From Pleurobrachia bachei (taxonomy: Eukaryota; Ctenophora; Tentaculata; Cydippida; Pleurobrachiidae): a stretch of DNA of 24,786 nt. Positions 10,747-21,057 of the stretch are shown here, in pieces. The position numbers were made by a program, and so were the translations under genes. Positions within the stretch are counted from its first letter, which is position 1. Each line of letters starts with the position of its first letter. The notes beneath the pieces are model-generated. The model ran no database searches. It was not told the DNA's origin and saw only the letters and a list, made by a program, of their open reading frames with translations. Where the stretch lies: positions 17,776 through 42,561 of the forward strand of contig AVPN01000653.1 in the NCBI GenBank assembly GCA_000695325.1, written 5' to 3'.

Positions 10747-10990
10747 AATACGGGGGGGGGGACATACCTATATAGGCTACAAAATACATGGTGTTAGATG
10801 GGGACATATAGGCTACAAATACAGGGGGTTAGATACCGGAGGTTAGATACAAATACAGGGGGTTAGATGTTATACAGGGGGCTAGATCTGCTAGATGTTA
10901 GAAAGACAGGGAGTTGGGGCAAATGTACATGTTAGATGCTAGATAGGAAGGGGCGGGATAAATGTTAGATGTAAGAAATACAGGGGTGGG
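9858..10990. repeat. Minisatellite upstream of the BTB gene
   Basis: Outside the duplicated coding part (10094-10510), this stretch is built of irregular units such as ATAGGCTACAAATACAGG followed by GGGTTAG. ATAGGCTA occurs about ten times and GGGGTTAG many more. Units vary between about 20 and 75 bp. Read on the gene's strand, each unit is CTAACCCCC, a pyrimidine tract, then TGTAG or GTTAG. The first unit abuts the ATG at 9857. Confidence 0.85.
10070..10510 (-). pseudogene. Duplicated 5' end of the BTB gene (BTB domain only)
   Basis: An open frame of 146 aa starts at 10510 and is identical to the first 139-140 residues of the full BTB protein, ending in a short foreign tail after LRTVEA. 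It covers essentially the whole BTB domain but neither the BACK-like region nor the tail. It lies upstream of the intact gene in the same orientation and keeps the same AG-acceptor-like sequence just before its ATG. It may be a dead fragment. If it is transcribed it could yield an isolated BTB dimerisation domain or compete as a first exon, but nothing in the sequence shows expression. Confidence 0.7.
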
Positions 10991-11240
10991 CCGGGGTTTA
11001 TAAATATGGCGGGTTCGTGTGAGAGCCTGGAGAAATAGGAACGGAGCATAGAGAAATAGAAACGGTGGGAGGCTTCAGAGGCTCACGTAGACAGCCGAAA
11101 TACGGTAAAAATAATTAAAACATAGAGTCTACAACATGTAACACGTCACACATCAGAATAAATTATACGTCTAAATAAAAATAGAGGATAAAAGTTAAAA
11201 CACTTATAAAACATTTAAAACAACGAGATTTAAAGAGTTT
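10991..11240. other. Gap between minisatellite and UGT stop
   Basis: AT-rich and otherwise featureless. It should contain the 3' UTR of the minus-strand UGT. No canonical AATAAA is visible on that strand. Confidence 0.4.
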
Positions 11241-12773
11241 TCACTCACATTTCTCCTTTGCACGACAGCAGACAACTGAGACACATTTGTAGATGGTCAC
11301 TATGAGAACCATAACAACAGTTACCATGGTAACCAGGATGGTAGCCATGACATCGATGTTATACATTTGAATAGTACCCTGATCCAGAGCTACCTTGTTC
11401 ACCATATCATCCAGCTCTCCTCTCTCCACTAGCTCCCCTATCAAACTCACCAGCCTCTCTCTAACAAAACTCTCCTTCACCCTCCTAACAGCTCTTTTCA
11501 TTCTCTCCTGGTAACTAGAAAGATCACCTAACATCTGCTGAAGTTTCCCCGCTGCCTCCACGTCAATATTTTCCTTCCAAATCTTCTCACCGAACCCTCG
11601 GAATTTGATCAGCTCAGCGTTAAAGTCCTGGTCAGCGAAAAGTGGGATACAAAGAACAGGAACTGCGTAGAAAATTGTCTCAAGTCGGCCGTTATTCCCA
11701 CAGTGGCTGATGAACAATCGGACTTTGCCCGACGCCAAAAGAGACCTCTGGGGGATCCAGGACATGGGAAGGAAATTGTTCGGTAGATTAGAGTCATCAT
11801 TCGTTTTGATAACTACCCTCATATCCAGATTTTCCAAAATGGTAATTAGTTCCTGGAACCAAGGCCAATGTCCATCCGTCCGTACGTAGGATCCGAAGGA
11901 CAGAAGAATGACCCCCGGTTCTACAAACTCTGCCAACTCGGGACTGAGGGCAGGAGGAGAAGAATCGAGGAGATTAATGGCCCCAATTTGGAGCTCATTA
12001 GGTGCTCGGAGAGAGGGAAACGACATTGCGTTCTGATCATTTCCAAGTATCAACTTTACCGCACCGTCACTTGAAGCCCCAAACTTATTCTCCATCAGTT
12101 GTTGATGAGATTTGAACATTGTAATGTATGGCATGTGATGCCGGAACAGAATATAAAAACTGTTCAATCGTTCCAGGAATGTCGGTGCTCTGTGGAAATT
12201 CTCCATGAACAGAGGGCCTGGCTGGGTGGTAAGGAGCCTTGGTAGATTATTCTGTGCAAGGCCAGGGTTGGTCAGTGCTTCTGTTAAGAATTTAACCACT
12301 GGAATATTCAGTTTGGCACCAAGAGCAGATATTCCTGTTGGTTCGGGCATTTCAGAAACCAGTAAATCTGATTTCGAGGCGATTTCCAAGAATTGGGCTG
12401 ACGAAACTACAGCGTTTGCATTCTCCCAGACACTGCCCCAAACGTCAATACAACTTTGGGTCATCTGGATCATCTTAGAGGAATGGCGGCTAATAAGATC
12501 CTCCATACACGTGGACCGGAAACTTCCCATTTCCCTTCCGACCTCTGGCTCAACCCATGTTATATTAGGATGGGTTGATGATGCCTTTCCTCCCTTAACC
12601 ATGCACATAAAGGTAATGTTGTGGCCAGCGTTGGCAAGCTCCACTGCTACGTCATAAGGGGCGCTCAGGTGAGATCCGGTGAGGACTGCGGCTACCAAGA
12701 TATTACCAGCAGAGGCATGGGCGAAGAAGCAGCAGACAGTTAGAATGAGTTTCAAGAGCATGGCTACCGGCAT
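11241..12773 (-). CDS. UDP-glycosyltransferase (UGT), single exon, membrane anchored
   Basis: ER-type UDP-glycosyltransferase, which moves a sugar from a UDP-sugar onto small lipophilic acceptors. The start chosen is ATG at 12773 (510 aa; an in-frame ATG at 12761 gives 506 aa). A hydrophobic signal peptide (LLKLILTVCCFF) follows immediately. The N-terminal catalytic His is in the GSHLSAPYDV motif (His35). The UDP-sugar signature is at WIPQRSLLASGK and FISHCGNNGRLET, with IPLFADQDFNAE holding the Asp-Gln that contacts the sugar. The C-terminus has one membrane helix (MATILVTMVTVVMVLIV) and a short Cys/Lys-rich cytosolic tail, the standard type I layout. The stretch around LLVSEMPEP has Glu where many UGTs have the partner Asp of the catalytic pair. 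The open frame continues 35 codons upstream, but those codons come from a 24-bp repeat and are unlikely to be coding. Donor and acceptor cannot be told from sequence. Confidence 0.92.
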   Translation of the reverse strand: MPVAMLLKLILTVCCFFAHASAGNILVAAVLTGSHLSAPYDVAVELANAGHNITFMCMVKGGKASSTHPNITWVEPEVGREMGSFRSTCMEDLISRHSSKMIQMTQSCIDVWGSVWENANAVVSSAQFLEIASKSDLLVSEMPEPTGISALGAKLNIPVVKFLTEALTNPGLAQNNLPRLLTTQPGPLFMENFHRAPTFLERLNSFYILFRHHMPYITMFKSHQQLMENKFGASSDGAVKLILGNDQNAMSFPSLRAPNELQIGAINLLDSSPPALSPELAEFVEPGVILLSFGSYVRTDGHWPWFQELITILENLDMRVVIKTNDDSNLPNNFLPMSWIPQRSLLASGKVRLFISHCGNNGRLETIFYAVPVLCIPLFADQDFNAELIKFRGFGEKIWKENIDVEAAGKLQQMLGDLSSYQERMKRAVRRVKESFVRERLVSLIGELVERGELDDMVNKVALDQGTIQMYNIDVMATILVTMVTVVMVLIVTIYKCVSVVCCRAKEKCE

Positions 12774-12820
12774 AACAGTTGAATAGTAAAATAGAAACAG
12801 AAATAACAGAAAAAAAGTGT

Positions 12821-12896
12821 CTGAAACGAATAAAATAAGAAGCTTTTGAAACATATAAAATAAGAGTGTTTGAAACATATAAAATCAGAAGCTTTG
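12821..12896. repeat. 24-bp tandem repeat before the UGT start
   Basis: About three imperfect copies of a 24-bp unit (core GAAACATATAAAATAAGA) lie upstream of the UGT ATG. They keep the reading frame open upstream and give a false N-terminal extension with repeated LLFYMFQKLLILF-like residues. Confidence 0.75.
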
Positions 12897-14027
12897 GAAT
12901 TTCATCATAAAAAAAGCATTTGAAATTCAAGACGAAAAGCAAAAAGCTGTACATGAGACAGAGAGTGTAGGAGAGAATGAGTAATTTGCCATGCATGTCA
13001 TATAATATATTCCTCTCCACAAAGACAGAACTCAAGAAAATATTCATGGCCACATCCATGTCCAGAGGGCCGGCAAATTATGTAGGAGATGATAAACTAT
13101 GAGCACGATATAGAAAGGAGAGAGGAAAGATAGAGAAAGATAGAGAGAGGGCCGAGAGAGAAGGGAGAGAGGAGACAGAGATAGAGGGAGAAAGACAGAG
13201 AGGGCCGAGAGAGAAAGGGATAGAGATGGCGCTCCTGAATCGATTAGACGAGGGAAGGAAGAAAGTAAGTTGTGAAACCGTAGTCTGTAAATCGAGGTAA
13301 GGGAGAGAGAGGTGACTTCGACTGTGCAGCACGATAGAAATAGAGAGCAGAGGAGAACAGCAAAATATCTTTTTTTTTCGTAAGTGCAGGGAAGAGAGTG
13401 GAAATATATTTCTATTGAAAGCAATCACTTAAATTAAAATGGTCTGGTAGAAATATGCAAGTGTAGAAGAAAAGAGTGTAAACAGCTGTTCAGTATTCAA
13501 GAAATTCTAACTCTACAAACTAACTCGTACAAAAAAAATACGGAGAATAGAAGACATTAAAAGATTTTGCTGTCTGACTGTCTGACCAAAGTGTGTAACT
13601 ATTTCCATACAGTCAGCACTCGAAAAATTATCATCCGATCGGACACAAACTCATTCCACGAAAGAGGAGAGAGATTCGAAGGAGGGAACTTTGAATCTGG
13701 CCGGAGGGACCGAGTGAGAGGGAGAGAGAGAGAGGACGAAGAGAGAGAGAGATGGAGAGAGAGAAACTCAGCAAAGAGATTTCGGGAATGACTTCAATAC
13801 ACAATTTGCCACCTGGCACCCGGATCAGGTTACATAGGGGTGGGAGGAAAGCAATGAGGGGGTTGAGGAAGATAGTAAGGTTGGTAGACACTTGGAAATG
13901 AGCCAACAAAAATGTTTTATGAAGGAGCAGGGAGCTCGAGCAATCCAAGAGACAGCAACTCTCTTCCATTTCTCTAGTGCATGTCCTATGTAAACACGGA
14001 ATAAGGAAAGTTATACACGCTGGTAAG

Positions 14028-14058
<31 letters not shown>

Positions 14059-14060
14059 GG

Positions 14061-14098
<38 letters not shown>

Positions 14099-14254
14099 TG
14101 GATAGTTTATATAACCACGTCGTGAGCTATCAAGAGAGAGAATGCAGTGCAGAGAGAAATGAATATGCAAGGGCATCGCACCACACAGACTACAGAGAAG
14201 GAGGGAGAAAGAAAGAAGTTAACGAGAAAAGAGAATGTGAAAGGGAGAGACAAC

Positions 14255-14310
<56 letters not shown>

Positions 14311-14914
14311 GAGAGACAGAGAGAGAAACACAGAGAGAAAAAGACAGAAGAAAAAGACAGAAGAAAAATACAGAAGAAAAAGACAGAAGAAAGAGAGAAC
14401 AAGAGTGAGGCAATCATTGAAGTGAGTTCCCCTGAAGGAGTGTGTACGCCAGTGACTAGTGAGAGCTCAACGTATTATATACAGAGACAGAGGGCCGGGG
14501 AGGAGGCGTGATGTGCTGCAGTAGCAGGGAGATATAGATATTAGAGAGTGGGGGAGGAGGCGTAATGGAGGAAGTAGTGTGTAACAGAGAACTTGTATAC
14601 AACTTGTATACAATACAGTGTACTGTACTGCACGGTGATGGCACACATGTGCACATTTGAGAGAACAAAGTTGGACTGTGCGTGTACAAGAGCTTGTCTC
14701 CCTCTTGCTCTTTAAAGGGAGAGGGAGACTAATGAACTAGCATGATGGCGAGAGACAGAGTGATTGAACTGAGTACCTTGGAGTCGGAGAGAGACTGAGA
14801 GAGCAATACATCTCATCAATCACTGAGAGCCGGTGCAGCAACCGCAGCATGTACCGTGATAGTTCATACACTCACAAACAGTGCACAAGCTGTACAAAAA
14901 CAACACAATGGTAA
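12897..14914. repeat. Gene-free purine-rich region with GA microsatellites
   Basis: No gene is supported. GAGA-rich blocks lie at about 13105-13215, 13705-13770, 14033-14099 and 14261-14330, all with purines on the plus strand and interrupted by A-rich variants (ACAGAAGAAAAAG near 14340-14390). Two related short segments (GGGGAGGAGGCGT near 14498 and 14551) recur. The long open frames here are SLSLSL or ERERER artefacts. Confidence 0.8.

Positions 14915-14986
<72 letters not shown>
14915..14986. repeat. (AG)n microsatellite, about 72 bp
   Basis: Nearly perfect AG dinucleotide run, the longest pure tract in the window. Confidence 0.95.
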
Positions 14987-14988
<2 letters not shown>

Positions 14989-15407
14989 CAAAGAGTTTGA
15001 AAGATAGAGAGAGGATATACCAGGCAGAGAGAAATGGGGGAAGAAGGGCCTACCATAAACACTATCATGGCAATAACTGCATTCTTCGAAGTGGGAAAGT
15101 GTGCTCTGAGTGTATCCCACCCCGCTAAACACATGGAACCCTTAAAACCCACCTCTACTGACCAAACCCTAACATAAGAATATGATATGTGCGATTGAAT
15201 GGAACCCGGAATGTGCTGTTAGGTTAGAAGAAAGAGAGATATGAGAAAGAGAGAAAGAGAGAAAGAAGGATAGATGGAGGTATATAATGAGGAAGTTGTA
15301 GAGAGAATAATATTGGATGAGATCATAAATATAATATCGCAGAATGAAGGTCCGTGAGCTCATTACTGATTACACAGAGGGAAGGTAAGTTAGAGCTATC
15401 TATCACC

Positions 15408-15557
15408 CACACAGCGGCCAGCTCCCTCTAACTCATACCCTCTCTCACACAGTGGCCAGCTCCCCTAACTCAAACCCTCTCTCTCACACAGTGACCAGCT
15501 CGCTCTCTCTCACACACACATAACAGTGAACAGCTCCCCCTCTCTCTAGCTCAAACC
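15408..15557. repeat. Minisatellite of about 38 bp, four units
   Basis: Four degenerate units built on CACACAGTGGCCAGCTCCC, each followed by TAACTCAAACCCTCTCTCT. The last units are shortened and drift into CT repeats. No gene is seen between here and the transposon that begins at 15849. Confidence 0.75.
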
Positions 15558-15848
15558 AGCGCTGTGGTAACTAGATACGAGGGTTAACGCAATAACACAC
15601 GTCACACGGCATTCCTTTCACGGTCCTCTTTTTCTCCCTCTCATTTCTCTCCATTTTTCTCCCTCCGTCTCATTCCGTCTCATTCTTTCCATCCCTCTCT
15701 TAACATGATCCCATTCTTTCTAAAGTACCTCTGTTACGTAACCAGTAACTATTCAAGCACTACGTCACAATAGCCCATGACTAGATTTATTCTTATCCCC
15801 ATGTCTGGCTAATACATTCAGCATTCTGGCTCCGAGCCATCACAGCTA

Positions 15849-16036
15849 TTAGGTCATCCAGTATTGTTTGCGAATGGGGTGTTATGCAAAGAACGGTACA
15901 CGATAGAGACAAATCGACTGCACCAACGTCTTCCTTGGTCATTTTTGAGTCGGATAAGCATGGTTGGATCATTTGATTTGTAGCATTCTAGTCTCACGGT
16001 CCATCGTTTAACTATTACTCCAGCCGCCGCTTTATA
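15849..16036 (+). repeat. Left terminal inverted repeat of the transposon
   Basis: It matches the right arm in reverse complement with about nine differences, clustered near the inner end beside CAGCCGCCGCTTTA. Confidence 0.9.
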
Positions 16037-16566
16037 AAGCTGAAACTGTTGGAAATGCGAAAGTTGGAATATGCTTTAGCGTTTTCTTTTCTGGGGACGG
16101 GTAATTGGTTTGACCAATGTTCCTAGACCAATTTTTAACCCTGGTTCTGTTACTTCTGTAATTGAACTGATAAAACTCCATCTTCACACTCAAAAATTGG
16201 CTTTTTGCCAAAATTGCAACTCACACACTCAATGTCCATTTTGTAACGTTTCAGACGTCTAAATGCCACAAATCCAACGTTAAAACATAGCTGATACACT
16301 TTTCTAGGTCGTATCTGAGTTTTAATTAAATCGTTTCATCGGTACCCGGTCCATGGTAGTTTTTAGCTATGTGTGTCAAATTTTCAAAAAATTAGCCTCC
16401 ACATCATTCACAAAATACTCTCCGAGAGGCTAGAAAATTCATCCAAAACAGTCTGTAAGATGTTTGGATGTCCTTGAGCTATTGGATGAGCCATCTATAG
16501 GGTCAAGGGCTTTCCAAATTACTCCTAAAGGGCTAAAACTGGTCCAAAATTGAGCTAAAAGAGATT

Positions 16567-16754
16567 GTAAAGCGGCGGCTGGAGTAATGGTGTAAAAGAT
16601 GGATCGTGAGACTAGAAAGCTACAAATCAAATGATCCAACCATGCTTATCCGACCCAAAAATGACCAAGGAAGACGCTGGTGCAGTCGATTTGTCTCTAT
16701 CGTGTACCGTTCTTTGCGTAACACCCCATTCGCAAACAATACTGGATGACCTAA
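16567..16754 (-). repeat. Right terminal inverted repeat of the transposon
   Basis: Reverse complement of the left arm; its outer end is followed by TA and then host sequence that leads to the 3' side of eIF3m. Confidence 0.9.
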
Positions 16755-16966
16755 TATTATTTGCACTGTGTGTATGATTTCCCTTGTACAGCTTAAACCT
16801 TAGGCTGACCGCTGAATGTTTTTCTCTTTCCAAACTCAATAAGCCGTATTCTCCAGCATGCATGGCAATGATGCGGGTAAAATCCATGCAGTCCAACCAG
16901 CTCCCCTATTTCACCCGAGAGAGAAACAAAACACACGAATATGAAAGATGTGATAAAACAAATAAG

Positions 16967-19420
16967 TTAACTACCAATTGGCATCATTAAATGTCCTCCC
17001 TTGCTCAGACTCTCTCTCACGACCTGGAGGTTCTTCTGCCACAACTCCAACCTGTCCTTGATCACACTCCACTGGGACTGTCCGAAACATCTGTTGATGG
17101 AGGTACTGACAGTAAACCGTCCCTCCGGCTCGTTTATCTTCCCCTTCACCAACCCACTACCAATAGCCTCGATAATAAAAGGCTCAATTTCATCTTTCTC
17201 CAAGTTTAGCCGGTCAGCAAGTTTGCTAAACTCGATCTCGTCCGCTCCTTCGCAGATGCTTGCCAGGGTGAGGAGCCTCAGTTTCCTCTTGTTTTGCTCG
17301 TGAGACACGGACAGGTGCTCCACAAAATCAGTGTTAGCTGCGTAGAACTCTAGATAATCGTTCAGATCCCCTGACACGAAGATCTGGAGTAGTTCATGGA
17401 TGAGTTGTCCGTCTAGTGCCTTGATAGGATGGAGATCCAGTAGATGATCCATGATGAAAATATTAGGCTGGGCAATGTGGGATATCACGCAGATATGGGC
17501 ATCAGCTTTTGCCTCAACCCCCTCGTTTTCCCCGTATAACTTGAGAAGGTGTACCAGGGCTTTGATGGCCTTTTCACCGTTACCGAGAGCAGTGAAGGCC
17601 TCGTGTAGGAGCCTGAACAAATCCCTCTGCTCTCCAACATCACTCTTCCACTGGGCCAGCCAGTCTGAGATCTGGGCAGGGAGAGAGGGAATTAGATGTG
17701 AGTAGGGATGGAATGAGATCTGACTAGGGAAGAGAGAGTAAAATTGAAATGGTGGGAATGTTTTGAAACCTGAATATTAGGAGAGAATGTTTTGAAGATC
17801 TGAGTAGGAAAAAAATGTTTTGGAAATCTGAGATAAACTCCCACATTATGTCATTTTAATCTCCTCCCATTTTGGTTCTAAACTTTGTAATAAATGTGGT
17901 TACGCCTACAAATCCCCCTCTCGGCTCTCACCTGAGTGATATCCAAGTTGAAGTATCGGACCTGTCCGCTCAACACTTCAACACGTTGGTCAGGAGAGTA
18001 TAAGACGAGGCAAGGGAGGTGTGATAACAGTTGAGTTGGTGGCCCAATAACCGACCCTTCAGAGGGAACCGGTTAGTTTCGTCAGCAGCAATGGCGTTAC
18101 TCAAACTCTTGGACATGTCCTCGATTTGTTCCACCTACACAAAGAGAGGAGTTGGATTTTGGACTTTGGAGGGAAAGAGCGGGGTTTTGTTTGGATTTTG
18201 GAGGGAAGGAGTGGGGTTTTGTTTGGACCTTGGACTTTGGAGGGAAGGAGCGGGGTTAGGATTGTGTCGTGGTGTGCAGTAACACTTTTGCCGGGACACA
18301 TATTAATTGTCTAGAGAGTGGTGTAGATTAATCTAACCTATCCCAAGACTACTGACTAGGAACAAATAAAATGTCAAAGAGACTAAAAAGTCAGAATGAG
18401 CGGTTTTAACCCAAAATCTATGACTTCTCCGTACACTTGATGATGTCAACTTTTACTCTCTCCATCTAATTACTCTCTGTTTCCCGCTTCTTTCTCTCTA
18501 CATTTCTCTGCTTGTAAATTCTCTGGAAGGGCTACTGGCCCCGGAAGTTACATACACACAGACAGTACTGTGCAATGTAGCAGAACATCTAGTGCACCAG
18601 ATACAGAGATATACGATTCATATGTATCCAAAATGCATGGTGGTCAAAAAACAAAATTCCTAAGAAAGCTCATACCCGGATCATGTGATGAGTGATCACC
18701 TACAGAACACATATTTTACCTGAGAGAGAAGCTGGATCATGGAGACAAGGGAGAAGAATGCAGATTCCACGGCCGATTCACTGCCACACTTCTTGAAGTA
18801 GAGGGGGAACTGCTCGATCAGTTGGGGAAGGAGAACAAGGAACGCATCTTCTGTTTGTTCCTCGGAAACGGTAAATGTTGCTCCATACTCCTTGGAGGTG
18901 GAGGGTTGAGAAGTTAGGGGGTGGAGGTAGAGAATGATGAGGGAATGGGTGAGAAGGGGGTGGGAGTGAGGGGTAACGTAGTTGAGGGTAGAGGTATAGG
19001 AAGAGGAGGTGGTGAATGGGGATGAGATGGAAAAAAATGGTGGAACAAGCAGCTTGGGGGAAGACAGAGACATTAGCGTTTTGTACGTCTGTGTCTCTTT
19101 CTCAATATCTCTCTCTTGTGTGTGTGTGTGTGTGTACTAACTGAGAGAGTGTAGACAGTGAAACACACATCACGTATTTTCTAAACTCTTACTTCCACAC
19201 CGGAAAGATTTCTCTCTAATGCCATATTGTATGGCCAGGTGTTATTACTTCCATATATGGTAAGGTGTGATCATTTCCATATATGGTAACATATATGGTA
19301 ACTTATTAAACTAGTAGCTGAGTATCTGTTTACCTGCAGAGATTTCCTCATCTCCTCAGCCTGCTCAATATAGGAAACACTGATGAAGGAAGGAGCCACA
19401 TTATGCAGAATGCTTGACAT
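16967..19420 (-). CDS. EIF3M: eIF3m (PCI-domain translation initiation factor), copy 1, frame broken in exon 3
   Basis: Subunit m of translation initiation factor 3, a core PCI/MPN-complex component acting on the 40S ribosome in the cytoplasm. Coding exons: 19334-19420 (29 codons, starting MSSILHNVAPSF), 18720-18890 (57 codons), 17932-18134 and 16967-17671 (235 codons with stop). Blocks matching human eIF3m include FRLLHEAFTAL, AKADAHICVIS, FIMDHLLDL, LIHELLQIFVSGDL, HEQNKRKLRLLTLAS, EPFIIEAIGSGLVKGKI and NRCFGQSQW. Exons 1, 2 and 4 are whole multiples of three. Exon 3 is 203 nt: next to copy 2 it lacks 7 nt near 17977, so the frame reads TNVLKC and stops. The predicted product is then about 140 aa, without the PCI domain. 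With 210 nt the protein would be about 390 aa, near the usual 374. It has the complete C-terminus. It may be a real lesion, a sequencing error or an allele. Confidence 0.88.
18152..18257. repeat. Intronic minisatellite in eIF3m copy 1
   Basis: About three units of roughly 35-44 bp built on TTTGGAGGGAAGGAGCGGGG lie just upstream of exon 3 in intron 2. Copy 2 has a shorter, more divergent version at about 22212-22298. Confidence 0.7.
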
Positions 19421-19898
19421 ATTCTGCAGCTACAGAGAGAGGGAGCTAGAGGTTAGTACATATTGTATTGGGTGCAGCTACAGAGAGGGAGGTTAGTACA
19501 TTGTATTGGGCGGGAGACAGGCTGTATTAGCTAGGGGATATAACAGAGAGGGAGCTGGGAGGGGTTGCTTAGTTCAGGGCAAGGGTCTGGGAGTATAAGA
19601 TCAAGGTCAAATGGATGTATGAACCATGATCTTTCAAATGCTCAGAGACAAATGCTCAGTGACAGCTCCACCCGAGAAACATTTAGGGGTTTGAAAAGTC
19701 ATGATTTCGTCATTTTGGGGTGAGATTTGACTGTTGGACGTTGGTGACAGAAGTGAGATGGCGAACCTGGCCAAAACCCTATTCCTACACCCCTGTAAAT
19801 AACGCAGTAGGCCCACTCGGCTCGTGTGTGTGAGGGAGGGGAATGGTGAGGCGTACACACAGCACGATATATCCTACACTAACACACACAGCACTCAC

Positions 19899-20240
19899 CG
19901 ACCTGCGATAGAGGAAAGTGAGGGAGACGGAGAGAGAGGAGGGAGAGATAGAAAAGAGAGGGGAGATGGAGAGGAAAACGTGGGTTGTGGGGAGAGATGA
20001 AGAGAGAGGAGAAAGAGTGGAGAGGCAATGAAAGTGAGACTGTGGATTCACGTGAGGGAGAGAGAAAAAAGAAGAACGGGAGAGAGAGAGTGAGAGAGAA
20101 AATGAGAGAGAGAAAGAGAGAGGGAAGAACGAGAGAGATGGTAATATGAGAGGGGAAATAAAGAGAGACGTGAGAGAAAATATTGAGAGACAAGGAAGAG
20201 AGCAAGAGGAGTTAATAACAGTGAGAGAGACTGGTCAGGT
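19899..20240 (-). other. Putative 5' UTR exon of eIF3m copy 1
   Basis: The minus strand has a perfect donor (GTGAGTGC, rc of 19891-19898) after a long pyrimidine-rich stretch. The first coding exon at 19420 is preceded by a strong 3' splice site (TACTAAC branch motif, CT tract, CTGTAG). The same donor and acceptor are kept in copy 2. A non-coding first exon ending at 19899 is therefore likely. Its upstream limit is a guess. Confidence 0.5.
19915..20225. repeat. GA-rich tract in eIF3m copy 1 leader
   Basis: Degenerate GAGAG sequence on the plus strand, pyrimidine-rich on the gene's strand. The homologous tract in copy 2 (23730-24110) contains an expanded pure GA run. Confidence 0.8.
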
Positions 20241-20249
20241 GAGTGCATC

Positions 20250-20330
20250 CTACCAATGGAATCGCAAGGAGAGCTCCCATTGGCTATTAGAGAGTCACGT
20301 GACAGTGTCGCATTATTCCTTATAAGGACA
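20250..20330 (-). promoter_or_regulatory. Promoter-like block of eIF3m copy 1 (CArG, E-box, CCAAT)
   Basis: In a short non-repetitive stretch lie CCTTATAAGG (CArG/SRF-type box) at 20318-20327, CACGTGAC (E-box) from 20296, ATTGG (CCAAT on the gene's strand) at 20279-20283 and CCAAT on the plus strand at 20253-20257. The same order and spacing recur in copy 2. The block lies just upstream of the pyrimidine-rich leader, where a promoter is expected. Factor binding is inferred from motifs only. Confidence 0.5.
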
Positions 20331-20339
20331 TCGCATATT

Positions 20340-20857
20340 AAACTCCGGAGAGAGAACACGCACACGCACTCTCGGCCGGGGCTCTCTCCCTTCTCTCTCT
20401 CCCTCGCCGCCGAAACACATTTCTCTAGCTCACTGCAGGACACAACTCTCTGAGGGAAGACACACAGAAATGAGGAGTTTTCATGAAATTCATGAATTCT
20501 ACTCGGAGATATTTTGTATTGCGGTTGGTTTGTTTGTTCCTTTGTTTGCCCTATAATTGTCGCTTTGCGTGATCGTGGTTTTGGATAAAATGACTTTGGT
20601 TGTGGTGAACTTGTTTGAATGCTTTGTTCTTCTATAAAACGAAATATAGTTGTTGTAAAATTTACTGAAAACGAATAGGAAGCAGTTATGAGTCAGTGAA
20701 CTAGGAAGGGGGTCGTCGAGGATGTAATGGGGATTCGGTATGCATATATCATTGTACAAGTTGTGGAATGGCCGACCGACAGTTGAAGAAAATTAGGGAG
20801 GGATGAATTAGTAATGGGGGCAGAGAGGAGAATAAGTAGTAGGGTAATTGGTACAAG
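20340..20857. other. Conserved non-coding upstream block, eIF3m copy 1
   Basis: No shared reading frame is seen, but this stretch aligns with 24210-24740 at about 96% identity apart from small indels. It includes the perfect palindrome TCATGAAATTCATGA near 20482. Homology fades at about 20857, marking the right edge of the duplicated unit or the limit of what the window shows. Confidence 0.6.
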
Positions 20858-21057
20858 ATGGGGTCTGGCCGGGACTGGGGAGGGGTCCTGGAGGGGTATC
20901 GAAACAGAAAAAACATCAACCTTTTGAAAATTGGGAATATATCAAACTAGTAATAACAAAGATACACTGTTATTTTTCTCTGAGACTAATCATCGACTAG
21001 ATGATGAAAAAAAAGGAAACAACAGTTAAGACCTTTTTTCGCACACACAGTACATAC
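20858..21057. other. Unique spacer at the eIF3m duplication junction
   Basis: About 200 bp without a match elsewhere in the window and without a gene. It separates the 5' flank of copy 1 from the truncated 3' end of copy 2. Confidence 0.6.

Larger units (their letters stand above)
15849..16754. mobile_element. Non-autonomous mariner/Tc1-type DNA transposon (long-TIR MITE)
   Basis: A 906-bp element has terminal inverted repeats of about 188 bp (15849-16036 and 16567-16754) that are about 95% identical. The tips read TTAGGTCATCCAG, like ends of the mariner/Tc1 superfamily, and the element is flanked by TA (15847-15848 and 16755-16756), the target duplication of that superfamily. The roughly 530-bp centre has no open transposase frame, so the element needs a transposase in trans. 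Each inverted repeat contains an open stretch (CEWGVTQRTVHD in the right arm, CEWGVMQRTVHD in the left) that loosely resembles the helix-turn-helix of pogo/Tigger-type transposases; that link is weak. Confidence 0.88.

Noticed and set aside
9858-10990. CRISPR array
   Set aside because: Units have no constant repeat and spacer pattern, lengths vary, and the setting is a eukaryotic intergenic region; it is a minisatellite.
12774-12878. Extra N-terminal 35 residues of the UGT open frame
   Set aside because: They come from the 24-bp tandem repeat. The signal peptide follows the ATG at 12773 or 12761, which fits UGT length.
13044-14425. Long open frames rich in Ser-Leu, or in Glu-Arg on the other strand
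   Set aside because: They are translations of GA/CT microsatellites, open in several frames at once, with no domain or splice support. The same applies to the frames at 19879-20443 and 23659-24201.
16627-16896. 89-aa open frame crossing the right transposon end as a host gene
   Set aside because: Half of it is the inverted repeat and the rest has no recognisable homology or splice context; it is kept only as a remark on the transposon.
20499-20759. 86-aa open frame upstream of eIF3m copy 1
   Set aside because: The matching DNA in copy 2 (24375-24620) is over 95% alike but its frame is shifted, so the conserved feature is not a protein.
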